Position numbers and translations under genes: made by a program. Of a DNA stretch of 59,520 nt, positions 27,405 to 35,458 are shown piece after piece (position 1 is the first letter of the stretch; the number at the start of each line of letters is the position of its first letter). The notes under the pieces were generated by a model. That model ran no database searches, was not told the DNA's origin, and saw only the letters and a program-made list of their open reading frames with translations. This DNA is from Candidatus Altimarinota bacterium (GTDB lineage Bacteria; Patescibacteriota; Gracilibacteria; BD1-5; UBA6164). Where the stretch lies: contig JAQVDN010000007.1 in NCBI GenBank assembly GCA_028698305.1, forward strand, positions 1 through 59,520, read 5' to 3'.

Positions 27405-27850
27405 TGTTCTTCTTTTTCCCAACCTAAACAATCTTCACCGTGTGGAACAGTTTTTATCTCTTTGTCATACCCTAATTGCCTAATTATCTTTACTAAGCTT
27501 TCAATTCTTTTATCTGACAAAATAAGGTTGTATTGATTTGTTCCAGGAGCAGATGCATATCCATCTATGATAATTGAGGAAACTTTTTTAAAATTCACAT
27601 TATGAAGTTGCTCTAATGCATTACTATTTTTTGGAATATCTGAATTAAAATAAAAAAAAATACTGATTTTATATTTGTTGCTACTTGCTTCAATAATTTT
27701 ATTTTGTACTATCTTTTGTAATGTACTTGTCGAATTTTCAATTTTTTGCTCAATAACTTTTTTATTGAGAGTAGAAAAATTTTCATTCGCTTTTAAAACA
27801 TGTGCGTTTTCAATAGTATGAGATAATACAAGTATCTCCATTCCAAACAT
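27371..27850 (-). CDS. OmpA-like peptidoglycan-binding domain protein (159 aa)
   Basis: Residues about 60-155 show the OmpA C-terminal pattern: ISIFFYFNSDIPKNS, SIIIDGYASAPGTNQYNLILSDKRI and a final CQRIDMQLFF strand. There is no obvious N-terminal signal peptide, which is odd for a peptidoglycan binder. The start (27850) has a strong AAGGAG. First gene of the operon leading into traF and traH; it could tether the channel to the cell wall. The overlap with traF (34 nt or more) implies coupled translation. Confidence 0.7.
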   Translation of the reverse strand: MFGMEILVLSHTIENAHVLKANENFSTLNKKVIEQKIENSTSTLQKIVQNKIIEASSNKYKISIFFYFNSDIPKNSNALEQLHNVNFKKVSSIIIDGYASAPGTNQYNLILSDKRIESLVKIIRQLGYDKEIKTVPHGEDCLGWEKEEQCQRIDMQLFF

Positions 27851-27876
27851 AGCAATCTCCTTTTTGATGATTGCTA

Positions 27877-27906
27877 ATTATATCTCTTAAATTTTGTTTT
27901 GTGATT
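27877..27906 (-). promoter_or_regulatory. Conjugation-regulon promoter upstream of ompA-like/traF/traH operon
   Basis: Minus-strand AATCACAAA, 15 nt, TATAAT, about 27 nt upstream of the 27850 start codon; lies in the short gap after the 227-aa gene. Confidence 0.8.
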
Positions 27907-27913
27907 ATATATA

Positions 27914-28597
27914 TTACTTTGTAAGTATTTTAAAAGGGAGGCAACTTTTCAGTCCATATAGCTTTTCTCGCATATCAGAAGTGTATAAATCCTCAAGATT
28001 TTTAAATTTGATAACCATTGAATTAGCCTTAAAATCAATTTTGATTTTTTGGATCAATTTATTCTCAATATAAGAATACACTATTTTAGTGTATATAAGT
28101 GGTTCTTTTCTAGTAAAAACTCCTTCAAAATACCCTTTTCTTTTAATCAGTGACTTTAATTTTAGTTCTATCTCATCTGTAACTCTAACATTATCAGTTG
28201 CCAATAAATTATCAAAATATACTCGACCTCGTATTTGGTTTTTTACTTCTACTATTTCAAACCAATCAATATTTCGATAAATCACTCTGCACTTAAAGAT
28301 TTTACATTCTCTGGGCATATAGTAGATGTCTTTCAATCTTTTATTTTTTAGGCTTCTAACCTCTTTTTCAAATAAGAATTTAATTCGCTTTGTCATAGTT
28401 TTGGTAATTCGTACATTCACAAAAATTGACCTTACAGTACTATAATATGCATATCCATTATCAGTAGTTATCACTTCTTTTTCTAAAATTTTTGATAAAG
28501 CTTCTTGAATACAAATATTTGCAGAATATGGATCTATATTATATTGTAAAGCTAATTTCTCAACTGATAAACTTAAACTCTTACTCATCGTCATCAC
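27914..28597 (-). CDS. Hypothetical protein linked to UvrD-like helicase (227 aa)
   Basis: Not recognised. The N-terminal helices (LALQYNIDPYSANICIQEAL) weakly recall the NusA N-terminal domain, and a central beta-rich stretch (KIFKCRVIYRNIDWFEIVEV) weakly recalls an S1/OB-like fold; neither is firm. Basic overall, so nucleic-acid binding is plausible. It overlaps the helicase gene by 17 nt and shares its AATCACAAA promoter, so it is co-regulated with conjugation. Confidence 0.6.
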   Translation of the reverse strand: MMTMSKSLSLSVEKLALQYNIDPYSANICIQEALSKILEKEVITTDNGYAYYSTVRSIFVNVRITKTMTKRIKFLFEKEVRSLKNKRLKDIYYMPRECKIFKCRVIYRNIDWFEIVEVKNQIRGRVYFDNLLATDNVRVTDEIELKLKSLIKRKGYFEGVFTRKEPLIYTKIVYSYIENKLIQKIKIDFKANSMVIKFKNLEDLYTSDMREKLYGLKSCLPFKILTK

Positions 28598-29942
28598 TCA
28601 AAAAACTTACTTCATATTTGGCTCTAGTGATTGCTACATAAAGTAAATTTGCTTCTTCTACTAATTTATCTTCATCAACTGTATCCAAATCTTTAAAGTC
28701 CTTCATCAAAACTACACTATCCCATTCAAGACCTTTACTTGCATGGGCTGTTGTTAATACTATGTTTGATAAAGGTGAGATTTTTGAAGTAGCTTCTTTT
28801 TTTAGTGTAAAAAGATATGTTTTATACCTCTTTGCAATTTTTAAATTTGTTTTGAGTTCTATTAAATCGTAATCCTCTATATAATCTTTTAATTCATCCT
28901 CATCACTAAACTTTTTTAAATACTGAAACTCTTTAGATAATTTATCACTCTCTTCATTGATGAAATAAAACAAATTAATAGCTGTTTTGAAAATTTCATT
29001 AACATCTCGTGTAATATTTATACCATCTTCTTCATCTTTAAAATTATCTATTAATTCAATCAGTGTAGCATTAGTTCTTGCAATAAAAGCTACATTGTTT
29101 ATCTCGAATGCTTCAGCTTTTCTTTTTGAACAAAGAAAATTTTTTGCACCCAAATAGTTTTTTAAAACTTTATTTGCTTCATCTACTACAGATGCACTGC
29201 ATCTAAAAGTGTGTGTTAAAAAGAACTCATATTTAGCTTTAATCATCTCCATTGCATTTAGACTTCCTCTAAATTGATAAATCTGTTGATATTTGTCGCC
29301 AACTAAAATTTTTTGTCCTTTTAAAGCATTGAATATTTTAATAGTTACTGGATTACTGTCTTGAGCTTCATCTAGTAAAAATCCATCATATGCATCAGAC
29401 AAAAGTTCAAGTGCTTTATGATTCATTGAAAAATGTTTCAAATAAAAATCATGAGTGATTTCTATTTCTCTTTTATCCATCTTTTCCCACAAAACTTTAG
29501 CATACTCAAAAACTGATGAATGAGCTTTATCAAAATATTGACGCATCTCAATTATTTGATTCGCATCTGATTGGCAAAATCTTTTTAATACTTTTACAAT
29601 GTCACTACAAATACTCAAGTTAGCATCACTAAGCTCTAAAATTTGTTGTATGCTTAACATGTCATAATCATTAGTTCTGATTTTTGGTTTATCCTCAAGT
29701 GCTTTATATGCTAGTGAATGTAAAGTATATACATCAACATTAACACCAAACTTCTTTTTAGCTTCTTTCACTATTGAACTGTTAAATGCAAGATAAAGAT
29801 ATTTTATATCTATATTGGCTTTTGTAATCTCTATCATGGTTGTAGTTTTACCTGTTCCTGCAAAAGCATTTATCTTTAGTAGCTCATTTTGCTTCAATTT
29901 TTTAGAACACTCTATCACTTCATTTTGTTCATCAGTTAGCAC
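28581..29942 (-). CDS. UvrD/Rep-family superfamily-1 DNA helicase
   Basis: 453 aa, short for UvrD. Motif I is FAGTGKTTTMIEI (about 28-40), motif II is LLDEAQDSNP (about 190), motif III is VGDKYQQIYQFRG, and motifs V/VI are TTAHASKGLEWDSVVL and ANLLYVAITRAKYEV. All helicase motifs are intact, with the 1B/2B insertions reduced. It is driven by a conjugation-regulon promoter, so it may process transferred single strands or replace the helicase domain missing from an HD-type relaxase. That role is inference. Confidence 0.9.
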   Translation of the reverse strand: MLTDEQNEVIECSKKLKQNELLKINAFAGTGKTTTMIEITKANIDIKYLYLAFNSSIVKEAKKKFGVNVDVYTLHSLAYKALEDKPKIRTNDYDMLSIQQILELSDANLSICSDIVKVLKRFCQSDANQIIEMRQYFDKAHSSVFEYAKVLWEKMDKREIEITHDFYLKHFSMNHKALELLSDAYDGFLLDEAQDSNPVTIKIFNALKGQKILVGDKYQQIYQFRGSLNAMEMIKAKYEFFLTHTFRCSASVVDEANKVLKNYLGAKNFLCSKRKAEAFEINNVAFIARTNATLIELIDNFKDEEDGINITRDVNEIFKTAINLFYFINEESDKLSKEFQYLKKFSDEDELKDYIEDYDLIELKTNLKIAKRYKTYLFTLKKEATSKISPLSNIVLTTAHASKGLEWDSVVLMKDFKDLDTVDEDKLVEEANLLYVAITRAKYEVSFLSDDDE

Positions 29943-29969
29943 TAGTCCCTCCTAATTAATAATTCCAAA

Positions 29970-29999
29970 ATGATATAAAATATTTTGCATTTTGTGATT
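29970..29999 (-). promoter_or_regulatory. Conjugation-regulon promoter upstream of the UvrD-like helicase gene
   Basis: Minus-strand AATCACAAA, 15 nt, TATCAT, about 28 nt before the helicase start, which has an AGGAGGGA ribosome site. Confidence 0.7.
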
Positions 30000-30114
30000 A
30001 TGATTAAAAAAACTAAGTAAATTTGATTACAAAAAGCTTTATTCGTTTAAATATTAGACTATTAAAAAAGCTTTTTCCCATTGATTTATGTTATAATAGT
30101 AAATATTCGGCTAT

Positions 30115-30711
30115 GTGATGGAGATAAAAAAGATGTACAAATATGAAAAGTATTCCTATGAAGAGTTTATATTAAGACTTCGCTCTATCGAAAATAAGAA
30201 GAACGATAGACAGCTTGCTCTGGCGATGGAATTAAGACCAGATACTTTAGCACAAATGAAAATGAGAGCTAAAATTCCTTTTGAATCTGCTATAGGTTAC
30301 TGTGAAAAAACTGGATATTCATTAGATAAATTATTCTTTGATAAAGAGTATAAAGCTTCTGATGAAAATACAGTCCTACCTCATGAAAACAACAATAAGT
30401 TTTACAACTATAAACTTTACAATAGTAATGACTATGTAAGACTTCCTAGAATATCTGCTGGTAACTCTTTAAAAGCAATTGAGTTAAATCATGACATCAT
30501 GCTCTACGATGAAAATATAAACAAGTTTGATGGTAACGGTTCTTACTTAATCAATACAAATGATGCTGTATCTGCTGTAAATATTTTTACTAAAATTGAT
30601 GGTGATTATGCATATAACTATATTGGATTTACAATTGCGAATGAATTATCTAAAGAACAACTTGGAAAATTGAATGTGATTGGTAAAGTTATCAAAACTT
30701 TTTCATTTTGA
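30115..30711 (+). CDS. CI/S24-like regulator lacking a protease active site
   Basis: 198 aa; ATG at 30115 or 30118, or internal M at 30133. The N-terminal HTH (RQLALAMELRPDTLAQMKMR, then IPFESAIGYCEKTG) matches Bacteroides/Campylobacterota-type CI repressors. The C-terminal half (YVRLPRISAGNS onwards) has the S24 beta-fold pattern, but the GDSM serine and the partner Lys are missing, so self-cleavage is not expected. A TATAAT lies at 30092-30097. It is divergent from the helicase operon, whose promoter is 115 bp away, so it may regulate both. Confidence 0.65.
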   Translation: MMEIKKMYKYEKYSYEEFILRLRSIENKKNDRQLALAMELRPDTLAQMKMRAKIPFESAIGYCEKTGYSLDKLFFDKEYKASDENTVLPHENNNKFYNYKLYNSNDYVRLPRISAGNSLKAIELNHDIMLYDENINKFDGNGSYLINTNDAVSAVNIFTKIDGDYAYNYIGFTIANELSKEQLGKLNVIGKVIKTFSF

Positions 30712-30730
30712 TAAAGTAGTTAAACATTAT

Positions 30731-30753
30731 ACCTATGAAACTAATTCATAGGT
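30731..30753. terminator. Hairpin between convergent genes
   Basis: ACCTATGAA (30731-30739) and TTCATAGGT (30745-30753) are exact complements with a 5-nt loop, between the plus-strand CI-like gene and the minus-strand 80-aa gene. It overlaps the last codons of the latter. No long T-run, so a weak or bidirectional terminator. Confidence 0.45.
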
Positions 30754-30983
30754 TGCTTTGATGTTGACTCTTCAGCCTCTGCTTTATTAAAAAGCCCTTC
30801 ATTCTCCAAAGCTTTTACAATAAGTTCTTGTTTAGACTTATTGTACTTTGAGCATATTGCATCGAATACTTTAAAATCTTCAATATTCAATTTAATTACA
30901 ATAGTTTTAGTTTCATTACTTTTTTGAATGTTCTCTTTATGTTCTGCTTTTATCATATCCAACACACTTTTTTTTGAAGCCAT
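30741..30983 (-). CDS. Ribbon-helix-helix-like small DNA-binding protein (80 aa)
   Basis: A charged N-terminus is followed by TIVIKLNIEDFKVFDAICSK and NKSKQELIVKALENEGL: one beta strand and two helices, the ribbon-helix-helix pattern of MetJ/Arc and TraY-type proteins. It has its own conjugation-regulon promoter (31016-31045). It is a candidate relaxosome accessory or regulator of that regulon. RHH call is from pattern only. Confidence 0.6.
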   Translation of the reverse strand: MASKKSVLDMIKAEHKENIQKSNETKTIVIKLNIEDFKVFDAICSKYNKSKQELIVKALENEGLFNKAEAEESTSKQPMN

Positions 30984-31015
30984 TTAAAATCCTTTATTTT
31001 TTATTTTGATTTGTA

Positions 31016-31045
31016 ATCATATACAAAAATATTCTATTTGTGATT
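31016..31045 (-). promoter_or_regulatory. Conjugation-regulon promoter upstream of the 80-aa RHH gene
   Basis: Minus-strand AATCACAAA, 15 nt, TATGAT, about 33 nt upstream of the start. Divergent from the same type of promoter at 31198-31227. Confidence 0.65.
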
Positions 31046-31175
31046 TGCGAAATTTTGGCGATGGTTTATATTTCCAAATTTTAATTAGTACCTACTTTGA
31101 GCCAATTTTCTGACCTCTATTCGTTACCACAGTATATATACTATATAGGCATAGCTAAATAGTACTCATTTCATA

Positions 31176-31194
31176 AGTTGAAAATTTTTCAACT
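31176..31194. promoter_or_regulatory. 19-bp palindromic operator (S24-repressor type)
   Basis: AGTTGAAAATTTTTCAACT is a perfect palindrome around one central base. Its arm spacing (AGTTGAA, 5 nt, TTCAACT) equals that of the two sites between the S24 repressor and the Y-family polymerase. It ends 3 bp before the AATCACAAA block of the promoter at 31198. Confidence 0.65.
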
Positions 31195-31197
31195 AGT

Positions 31198-31227
31198 AAT
31201 CACAAATCAAAATAAATATACTAAAAT
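31198..31227 (+). promoter_or_regulatory. Conjugation-regulon promoter of the 148-aa gene, next to an S24-type operator
   Basis: AATCACAAA, 15 nt, TAAAAT, 27 nt upstream of the ATG at 31255. The adjacent palindrome suggests a second layer of control. Confidence 0.7.
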
Positions 31228-31254
31228 TTCAAGAAATGATTCTAAGGAGTAATT

Positions 31255-31701
31255 ATGGAAGAAAATAAGAAATCTAAAATAGAAGCTACTATCAAAACAA
31301 TGCTCTATAAACAAGCAAAAGATAAAATTACAAAAGAGGAGGAAGAACTCTCATATAGAAAATTGCATAATCTTTTAGAGTATAAATTGAAGAAGGAGAA
31401 CAAATCTATTCCCAATGGTTTAAGCTATGCTACAAATTACTATTATAAAAAACACAAACAAAATATCAGAGCAAAATTAAGAAGGGTAAAACAAAATAAA
31501 TACATAACCAATTTACGGGCAAAATATTCAGATTTGAACATTGATGAAGCCTTTCAATACTTGGCTTTAGATGAAAAAATTTCTATGCAAAGAAAAGGAG
31601 ATATTCTCTCAATTGAAACATTTATTCAGATTTTAACGAATCGACCTATTCCAAAAAAGAGAAAAAAATTTAAAGCAGAAGAGATGGTAACTGAACTATA
31701 A
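31255..31701 (+). CDS. Basic hypothetical protein with dual-type promoter (148 aa)
   Basis: No family recognised. Very rich in Lys/Arg, mostly helical; residues about 33-75 (YRKLHNLLEYKLKKENKSIP, then YATNYYYKKH) could form a DNA-binding helical bundle. Ribosome site AAGGAG before ATG. It is the only gene in the window with both the conjugation-regulon promoter and a full S24-type operator, so it could link SOS-like induction to transfer as a regulator. That is inference from upstream sequence only. Confidence 0.6.
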   Translation: MEENKKSKIEATIKTMLYKQAKDKITKEEEELSYRKLHNLLEYKLKKENKSIPNGLSYATNYYYKKHKQNIRAKLRRVKQNKYITNLRAKYSDLNIDEAFQYLALDEKISMQRKGDILSIETFIQILTNRPIPKKRKKFKAEEMVTEL

Positions 31702-31703
31702 GT

Positions 31704-31720
31704 GGGCAAATTTAGTGCCC
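31704..31720 (+). terminator. Short hairpin after the 148-aa gene
   Basis: GGGCA (31704-31708) and TGCCC (31716-31720) with a 7-nt loop directly behind the stop codon and before the convergent repressor gene. Short stem without a T-run, hence low confidence. Confidence 0.35.
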
Positions 31721-31732
31721 TCCTCTGTTCCT

Positions 31733-32401
31733 TTAAACTAGTGCTACTTTACCTATAACTTTTCCTAAAAGCCTTATTGTATCTAGTTCATCAGGAACAA
31801 TAATCTCACTATTATAACTTTTGTTATCACTGATTAATTCTAATGATCCATCAACTTTCAAAGCAACTCTTTTTACAAATAATCCTACATTTGTTGAAAC
31901 TATAAATATTCCTCCTTTACTTACATCCAAATTATCTTTATCAAATAAAATAACCTCTCTATCGATTAAAGTTGGTTCCATTGAGTCTCCCATAACATTT
32001 AATGCAGATATAGCATTAGGGTTAGCATTATTAGATTTATAGAGAGAATCAAGAAGCTTTTTATCAATACTAAGATATTCATAATCCTCATCATAATTAA
32101 AACTTCCACCACCAGCACTCGCATTAATTCTTGTAAAGTGTTTTATTCTTGTATATTTTTCAGTTTCTTCTTCTAATGATTTTGGCAGTTGTTCAAACAA
32201 AATCCAATTGATTGAAATTTTTCTTTTTGCACAAAATTTTGCTATTTGTTCATACGGAATACCATTTTTTTTCTTTAAATGGCTAAGTGATTCCTTTGAC
32301 ATACCAAGTGCAGAAGCCACATCTTTATCAAATATTTTTCTACTTGGGTGTTCTGAACTCAAAATATCTTTTAGCTTTTCTATAATCTCATTAATGTCCA
32401 T
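31733..32401 (-). CDS. S24-family self-cleaving repressor (CI/LexA-like)
   Basis: 222 aa from ATG at 32401, chosen because AGGAG lies just upstream and a longer reading would cover the operator. The N-terminal HTH (KDVASALGMSKESLSHLKKK) is followed by an Ala-Gly cleavage site candidate (NASAGGG, A96-G97) and an S24 protease domain with GDSMEPT (Ser140) and FVKRV (Lys177), so RecA-stimulated self-cleavage is expected. It is divergent from a Y-family polymerase; two copies of a 19-bp operator lie between them, the classic SOS-type arrangement. Confidence 0.88.
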   Translation of the reverse strand: MDINEIIEKLKDILSSEHPSRKIFDKDVASALGMSKESLSHLKKKNGIPYEQIAKFCAKRKISINWILFEQLPKSLEEETEKYTRIKHFTRINASAGGGSFNYDEDYEYLSIDKKLLDSLYKSNNANPNAISALNVMGDSMEPTLIDREVILFDKDNLDVSKGGIFIVSTNVGLFVKRVALKVDGSLELISDNKSYNSEIIVPDELDTIRLLGKVIGKVALV

Positions 32402-32423
32402 GTTTCTCCTAAAAATCAAAATT

Positions 32424-32442
32424 AATTGAATATATTTCAACT
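32424..32442. promoter_or_regulatory. S24-repressor operator 1
   Basis: AATTGAA, 5 nt, TTCAACT. It lies 23 bp upstream of the repressor start. It is related by inversion to operator 2: about 27 bp around the two sites match when one is reversed. Confidence 0.65.
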
Positions 32443-32465
32443 AATTAAGCATAAACCTTTTAATT

Positions 32466-32484
32466 AGTTATATTTTATTCAATT
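32466..32484. promoter_or_regulatory. S24-repressor operator 2
   Basis: AGTTATA, 5 nt, TTCAATT, the more degenerate copy, 24 bp upstream of the polymerase ATG. Same spacing as the perfect palindrome at 31176. Confidence 0.6.
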
Positions 32485-32508
32485 AAAACTTTATTGGAGT
32501 TAAACTAT

Positions 32509-33801
32509 ATGAAAATACACTTAGATTTAGATTGCTATTTTGTATCGGCTGAGAGAACTAGATACCCTTTTTTAAAAGGAAAAAATGTTGTTGTTGCTAA
32601 AGGAAGTGATAAAAAAATCTTCTCTAAAGATAAAAAAGAAGGTGTTATTGTTGGAAGTAATGGAGCTTTTAATAGTATCTTAGAATTTAAAAATTCATAT
32701 GATATTAATAACATTTTACAAGCATGGAGAGATGAATTTATTGATGAAAATGGAGAAATACACGGTATTGTAATCGCTAAAAGTTATGAATGTAAACCTT
32801 ATGGTATAAAAACAGGAACTCCTCTTAGAGATGCGATTCACATGTGTCCTAACCTCATAATCTTACCAAGCGATCATCTTTTTTATGTAGAGCTTTCTCA
32901 AAAGCTAAAAGCATTTTTAGAACTTAAAATTCCAGTCCTTGAAACCTACAGTATTGATGAATTTTTTGGTGACCTTGTCGGTTGGGTAAAAGATGAAGAT
33001 ACATTAGAATTCATAACAGAGCTTCGTGATGAAATTATGCAAAAGTTTGATTTACCAATTACGATTGGAGCTAGTCGTAGCAAATGGATTGCGAAGCTTT
33101 TAACAGATTGCGTAAAACCATTTGGAGTGATCGCCCTACCCCAAGAAAAAGTTTATGAATATACAAATGATATTGATGTCAATGACTTTCCAGGTATTGG
33201 ACGAGCCATTTCAAAAAAACTTGATTACTACAAAGTCAAAACGCTAGCGGAACTACGAGACCGCCCTAACCTACTCTATTCATATGGTAAGTCTGGTAGA
33301 GACTTATATCATAGAATTTGTGGGACTGATAATGAAAAGGTAATCCCTTACAGTGATAGAAGAGGTATAGGAATTAGTAGAAACTTTAAAGCTATACTAG
33401 ATAGAAATGAAGTGTATCGAAGAGTGATGATACTAGCTCGTTATCTAAGCTATACTATTGCCAAAATGGGACTTAATCCTACAACCTTTTACTTCAAAAT
33501 TAGATATGAGTATGGACTAAAAAAATCTCAATCTATTACGGAAAACAGACTATTTAATGAACGATTTTTGATAGATTTAGCAAAATCAATGATTAAAAAG
33601 CTAGATAATCATTTAGGATATAAAATCCATTATATTGCTATTAGTGCTTCTAATTTTGCAGGTGCTCATAACCATAAAACTTTTTGTTTAATTGACTACG
33701 AAAAGGATTTAAAATTTGCCTCTTTAAATGAAAAATTACTCAAAGTGAGAGATAAATATGGGGTTGATGTCGTTAAATATGCGAGTGAGAACTCAATCTA
33801 A
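32509..33801 (+). CDS. Y-family DNA polymerase (UmuC/DinB-like)
   Basis: 430 aa from ATG at 32509, with GGAG about ten bases upstream; an upstream TTG would include this site. Catalytic motifs are HLDLDCYFVSAE (metal Asp residues) and ETYSIDEFFGDL, where the usual SIDEVFLD is slightly altered. The helix-hairpin-helix FPGIGRAISKKL follows, then the little-finger region. Damage-tolerant, error-prone synthesis under control of the divergent S24 repressor is likely, a plasmid mucAB/umuC-like function but without a UmuD gene. Confidence 0.92.
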   Translation: MKIHLDLDCYFVSAERTRYPFLKGKNVVVAKGSDKKIFSKDKKEGVIVGSNGAFNSILEFKNSYDINNILQAWRDEFIDENGEIHGIVIAKSYECKPYGIKTGTPLRDAIHMCPNLIILPSDHLFYVELSQKLKAFLELKIPVLETYSIDEFFGDLVGWVKDEDTLEFITELRDEIMQKFDLPITIGASRSKWIAKLLTDCVKPFGVIALPQEKVYEYTNDIDVNDFPGIGRAISKKLDYYKVKTLAELRDRPNLLYSYGKSGRDLYHRICGTDNEKVIPYSDRRGIGISRNFKAILDRNEVYRRVMILARYLSYTIAKMGLNPTTFYFKIRYEYGLKKSQSITENRLFNERFLIDLAKSMIKKLDNHLGYKIHYIAISASNFAGAHNHKTFCLIDYEKDLKFASLNEKLLKVRDKYGVDVVKYASENSI

Positions 33802-33820
33802 TAAGACTTTTTTGTCCCTT

Positions 33821-33843
33821 AAAACTTTACTCTTTAAAGTTTT
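33821..33843. terminator. Bidirectional terminator between polymerase and metallopeptidase genes
   Basis: AAAACTTTA (33821-33829) and TAAAGTTTT (33835-33843) with a 5-nt loop; A- and T-rich on both sides. It sits at the meeting point of two convergent genes and overlaps the last codons of the minus-strand one. Confidence 0.55.
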
Positions 33844-34715
33844 ATATTCCATCCCAAATTATCAAGTTTTTTATTGAATTCATCTATCATTTTTTGATTT
33901 GGTTTATGCATTTCATAAGAAGTATCCAAAATATATGAATGCTGTAAATCAAGTCCTTTTAGTAATTGTCTGTTTTTTTGCTTAAGATAATTATGAATAT
34001 AAAAAACATTTTGAACTAATGCTTTAATATCTGTATCTTTTTCAGTTGTGCCTACAGTGTATAATTTATTTATCATTTCTAAGTCATAAAGTTTTCTATT
34101 TATGGCTATTCCCCAATCAGAACCAATTTTTGCATGTTGGGCTTCTGACATTTTAAAATTTACTATCATTTCTTTTCTTGTCAAGAATGCAGCGATAGCT
34201 GCAATTACAGTTGACATTCTATCATTACTATTTAAGTATTTATTTGATGAGTTTGTATTCATATAAATATTATTTTTCATCATACATAATGCGTTAAATA
34301 TTATTTCTAAACCAATATTGACATCATTAAAATTTGAATTTAACATTTTATTAAATCTAGTACCATTTTGAAGTATAGACATCGAAATTTTGACACCAAA
34401 GTAATCTGCCCACATCTCAAGAGTCTGTGAATCAAATTGATTCTTATCATTGTATTCAAGATGTTTGTTTACTAAATGTGCAAGTTCATGTCCTATCATA
34501 AATAAAATATATATTTTTGAAACATCACTACTTATGTCTACATAGCTAATATCATTTGATATCACAATATAAGATTTACTACCAGTGCGAACAACTTTCA
34601 TTGGTTTTGATGAACTATCAAGCCTATATTTAATAAATTTTGAATCTTTTCTATTAGGAAAAAAGTCTTTAAAATCATTAAAAATATTGTTTATTAATTG
34701 GTTATGCATAAACAT
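33834..34715 (-). CDS. Zinc metallopeptidase-like protein (HExxH)
   Basis: 293 aa. IGHELAHLV gives H76-E77-x-x-H80, and EMWADYFG places a third ligand Glu at about 100, the gluzincin/M48-M78-type arrangement. The remainder is helical and unassigned. Proteins of the ImmA/IrrE group cleave phage-type repressors, and the S24 repressor is two genes away, but this protein does not clearly belong to that group. Its upstream DNA holds a half-site of the S24 operator (34783-34789) and a 15-bp near-palindrome at 34746-34760. Confidence 0.6.
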   Translation of the reverse strand: MFMHNQLINNIFNDFKDFFPNRKDSKFIKYRLDSSSKPMKVVRTGSKSYIVISNDISYVDISSDVSKIYILFMIGHELAHLVNKHLEYNDKNQFDSQTLEMWADYFGVKISMSILQNGTRFNKMLNSNFNDVNIGLEIIFNALCMMKNNIYMNTNSSNKYLNSNDRMSTVIAAIAAFLTRKEMIVNFKMSEAQHAKIGSDWGIAINRKLYDLEMINKLYTVGTTEKDTDIKALVQNVFYIHNYLKQKNRQLLKGLDLQHSYILDTSYEMHKPNQKMIDEFNKKLDNLGWNIKL

Positions 34716-34795
34716 TAATCCTTAGTATTTCTGGATATGCATATTAACATTTAAAATGTTCCAAGATACTATTGTAATGTAATTCAACTAATTTG

Positions 34796-35458
34796 CTAAT
34801 GTCTATTTTCATACTCTGTGACAGGATGTTCACCTAGTGATTCTGGCAATTCTTCTAAGATTTCCTTTGAGTGGTACTCAAGAACTATTTCGCCTTTGGT
34901 TAATCTCTCAGTCCAATATCTACCTTTTAACTTCTGTTTTGGCTTCTCAATAATCTGGAATACGGCTGTTCCATCATGAGGAATACTTCTTTCACTCAGG
35001 CTCAATCTCGGTTTGCTAGTATACGAATATGCTATTTTTTTCAATTGCCGATCAGAATCAATCAGAAAACCTTCTGCATACGATGAACTTTCCATTTCGC
35101 TTGTACGCATCATACAACTGATATGGAAGAAGGACTGATTCACTGTTAACATAACAGGTATAGGTGCTGGCTTTTCACCTGTCTCTGGATTTTTCCAATC
35201 TGAAAATATTAATCCTGTCCAAGTTCCATTCAAGTTTGGAAAAGGAACAAGCCATCCTCTAAAAATCTTGAGTTTCCATCCCCATTTAACAAATATAGCA
35301 ATGACCAATAGATCAATACTTACAACTTTTGGAACAAGCCCAAAAAAATCTTTTATTTTTGAGAGATCTAATCCACTAATGTAAGCTAGTGAAAACCATG
35401 CGATAGCTGAAACAGCAACCAACAAATATAATGAGCTTTTTATAGTTACGTTACGCAT
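34796..35458 (-). CDS. cap15: Cap15-like CBASS effector (2TM + beta-barrel)
   Basis: 220 aa from ATG at 35458, overlapping the CD-NTase stop (TAATG). Two transmembrane helices (about 8-29 and 42-60) are followed by a beta-rich domain starting with the characteristic PFPNLNGTWTGLI and later TAVFQIIEKPKQKLKGRYW. This is the SMODS-associated 2TM-beta effector (Cap15), which on binding a cyclic dinucleotide oligomerises and damages the inner membrane. Its only partner here is the upstream cyclase. Family call is strong; exact ligand unknown. Confidence 0.85.
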   Translation of the reverse strand: MRNVTIKSSLYLLVAVSAIAWFSLAYISGLDLSKIKDFFGLVPKVVSIDLLVIAIFVKWGWKLKIFRGWLVPFPNLNGTWTGLIFSDWKNPETGEKPAPIPVMLTVNQSFFHISCMMRTSEMESSSYAEGFLIDSDRQLKKIAYSYTSKPRLSLSERSIPHDGTAVFQIIEKPKQKLKGRYWTERLTKGEIVLEYHSKEILEELPESLGEHPVTEYENRH

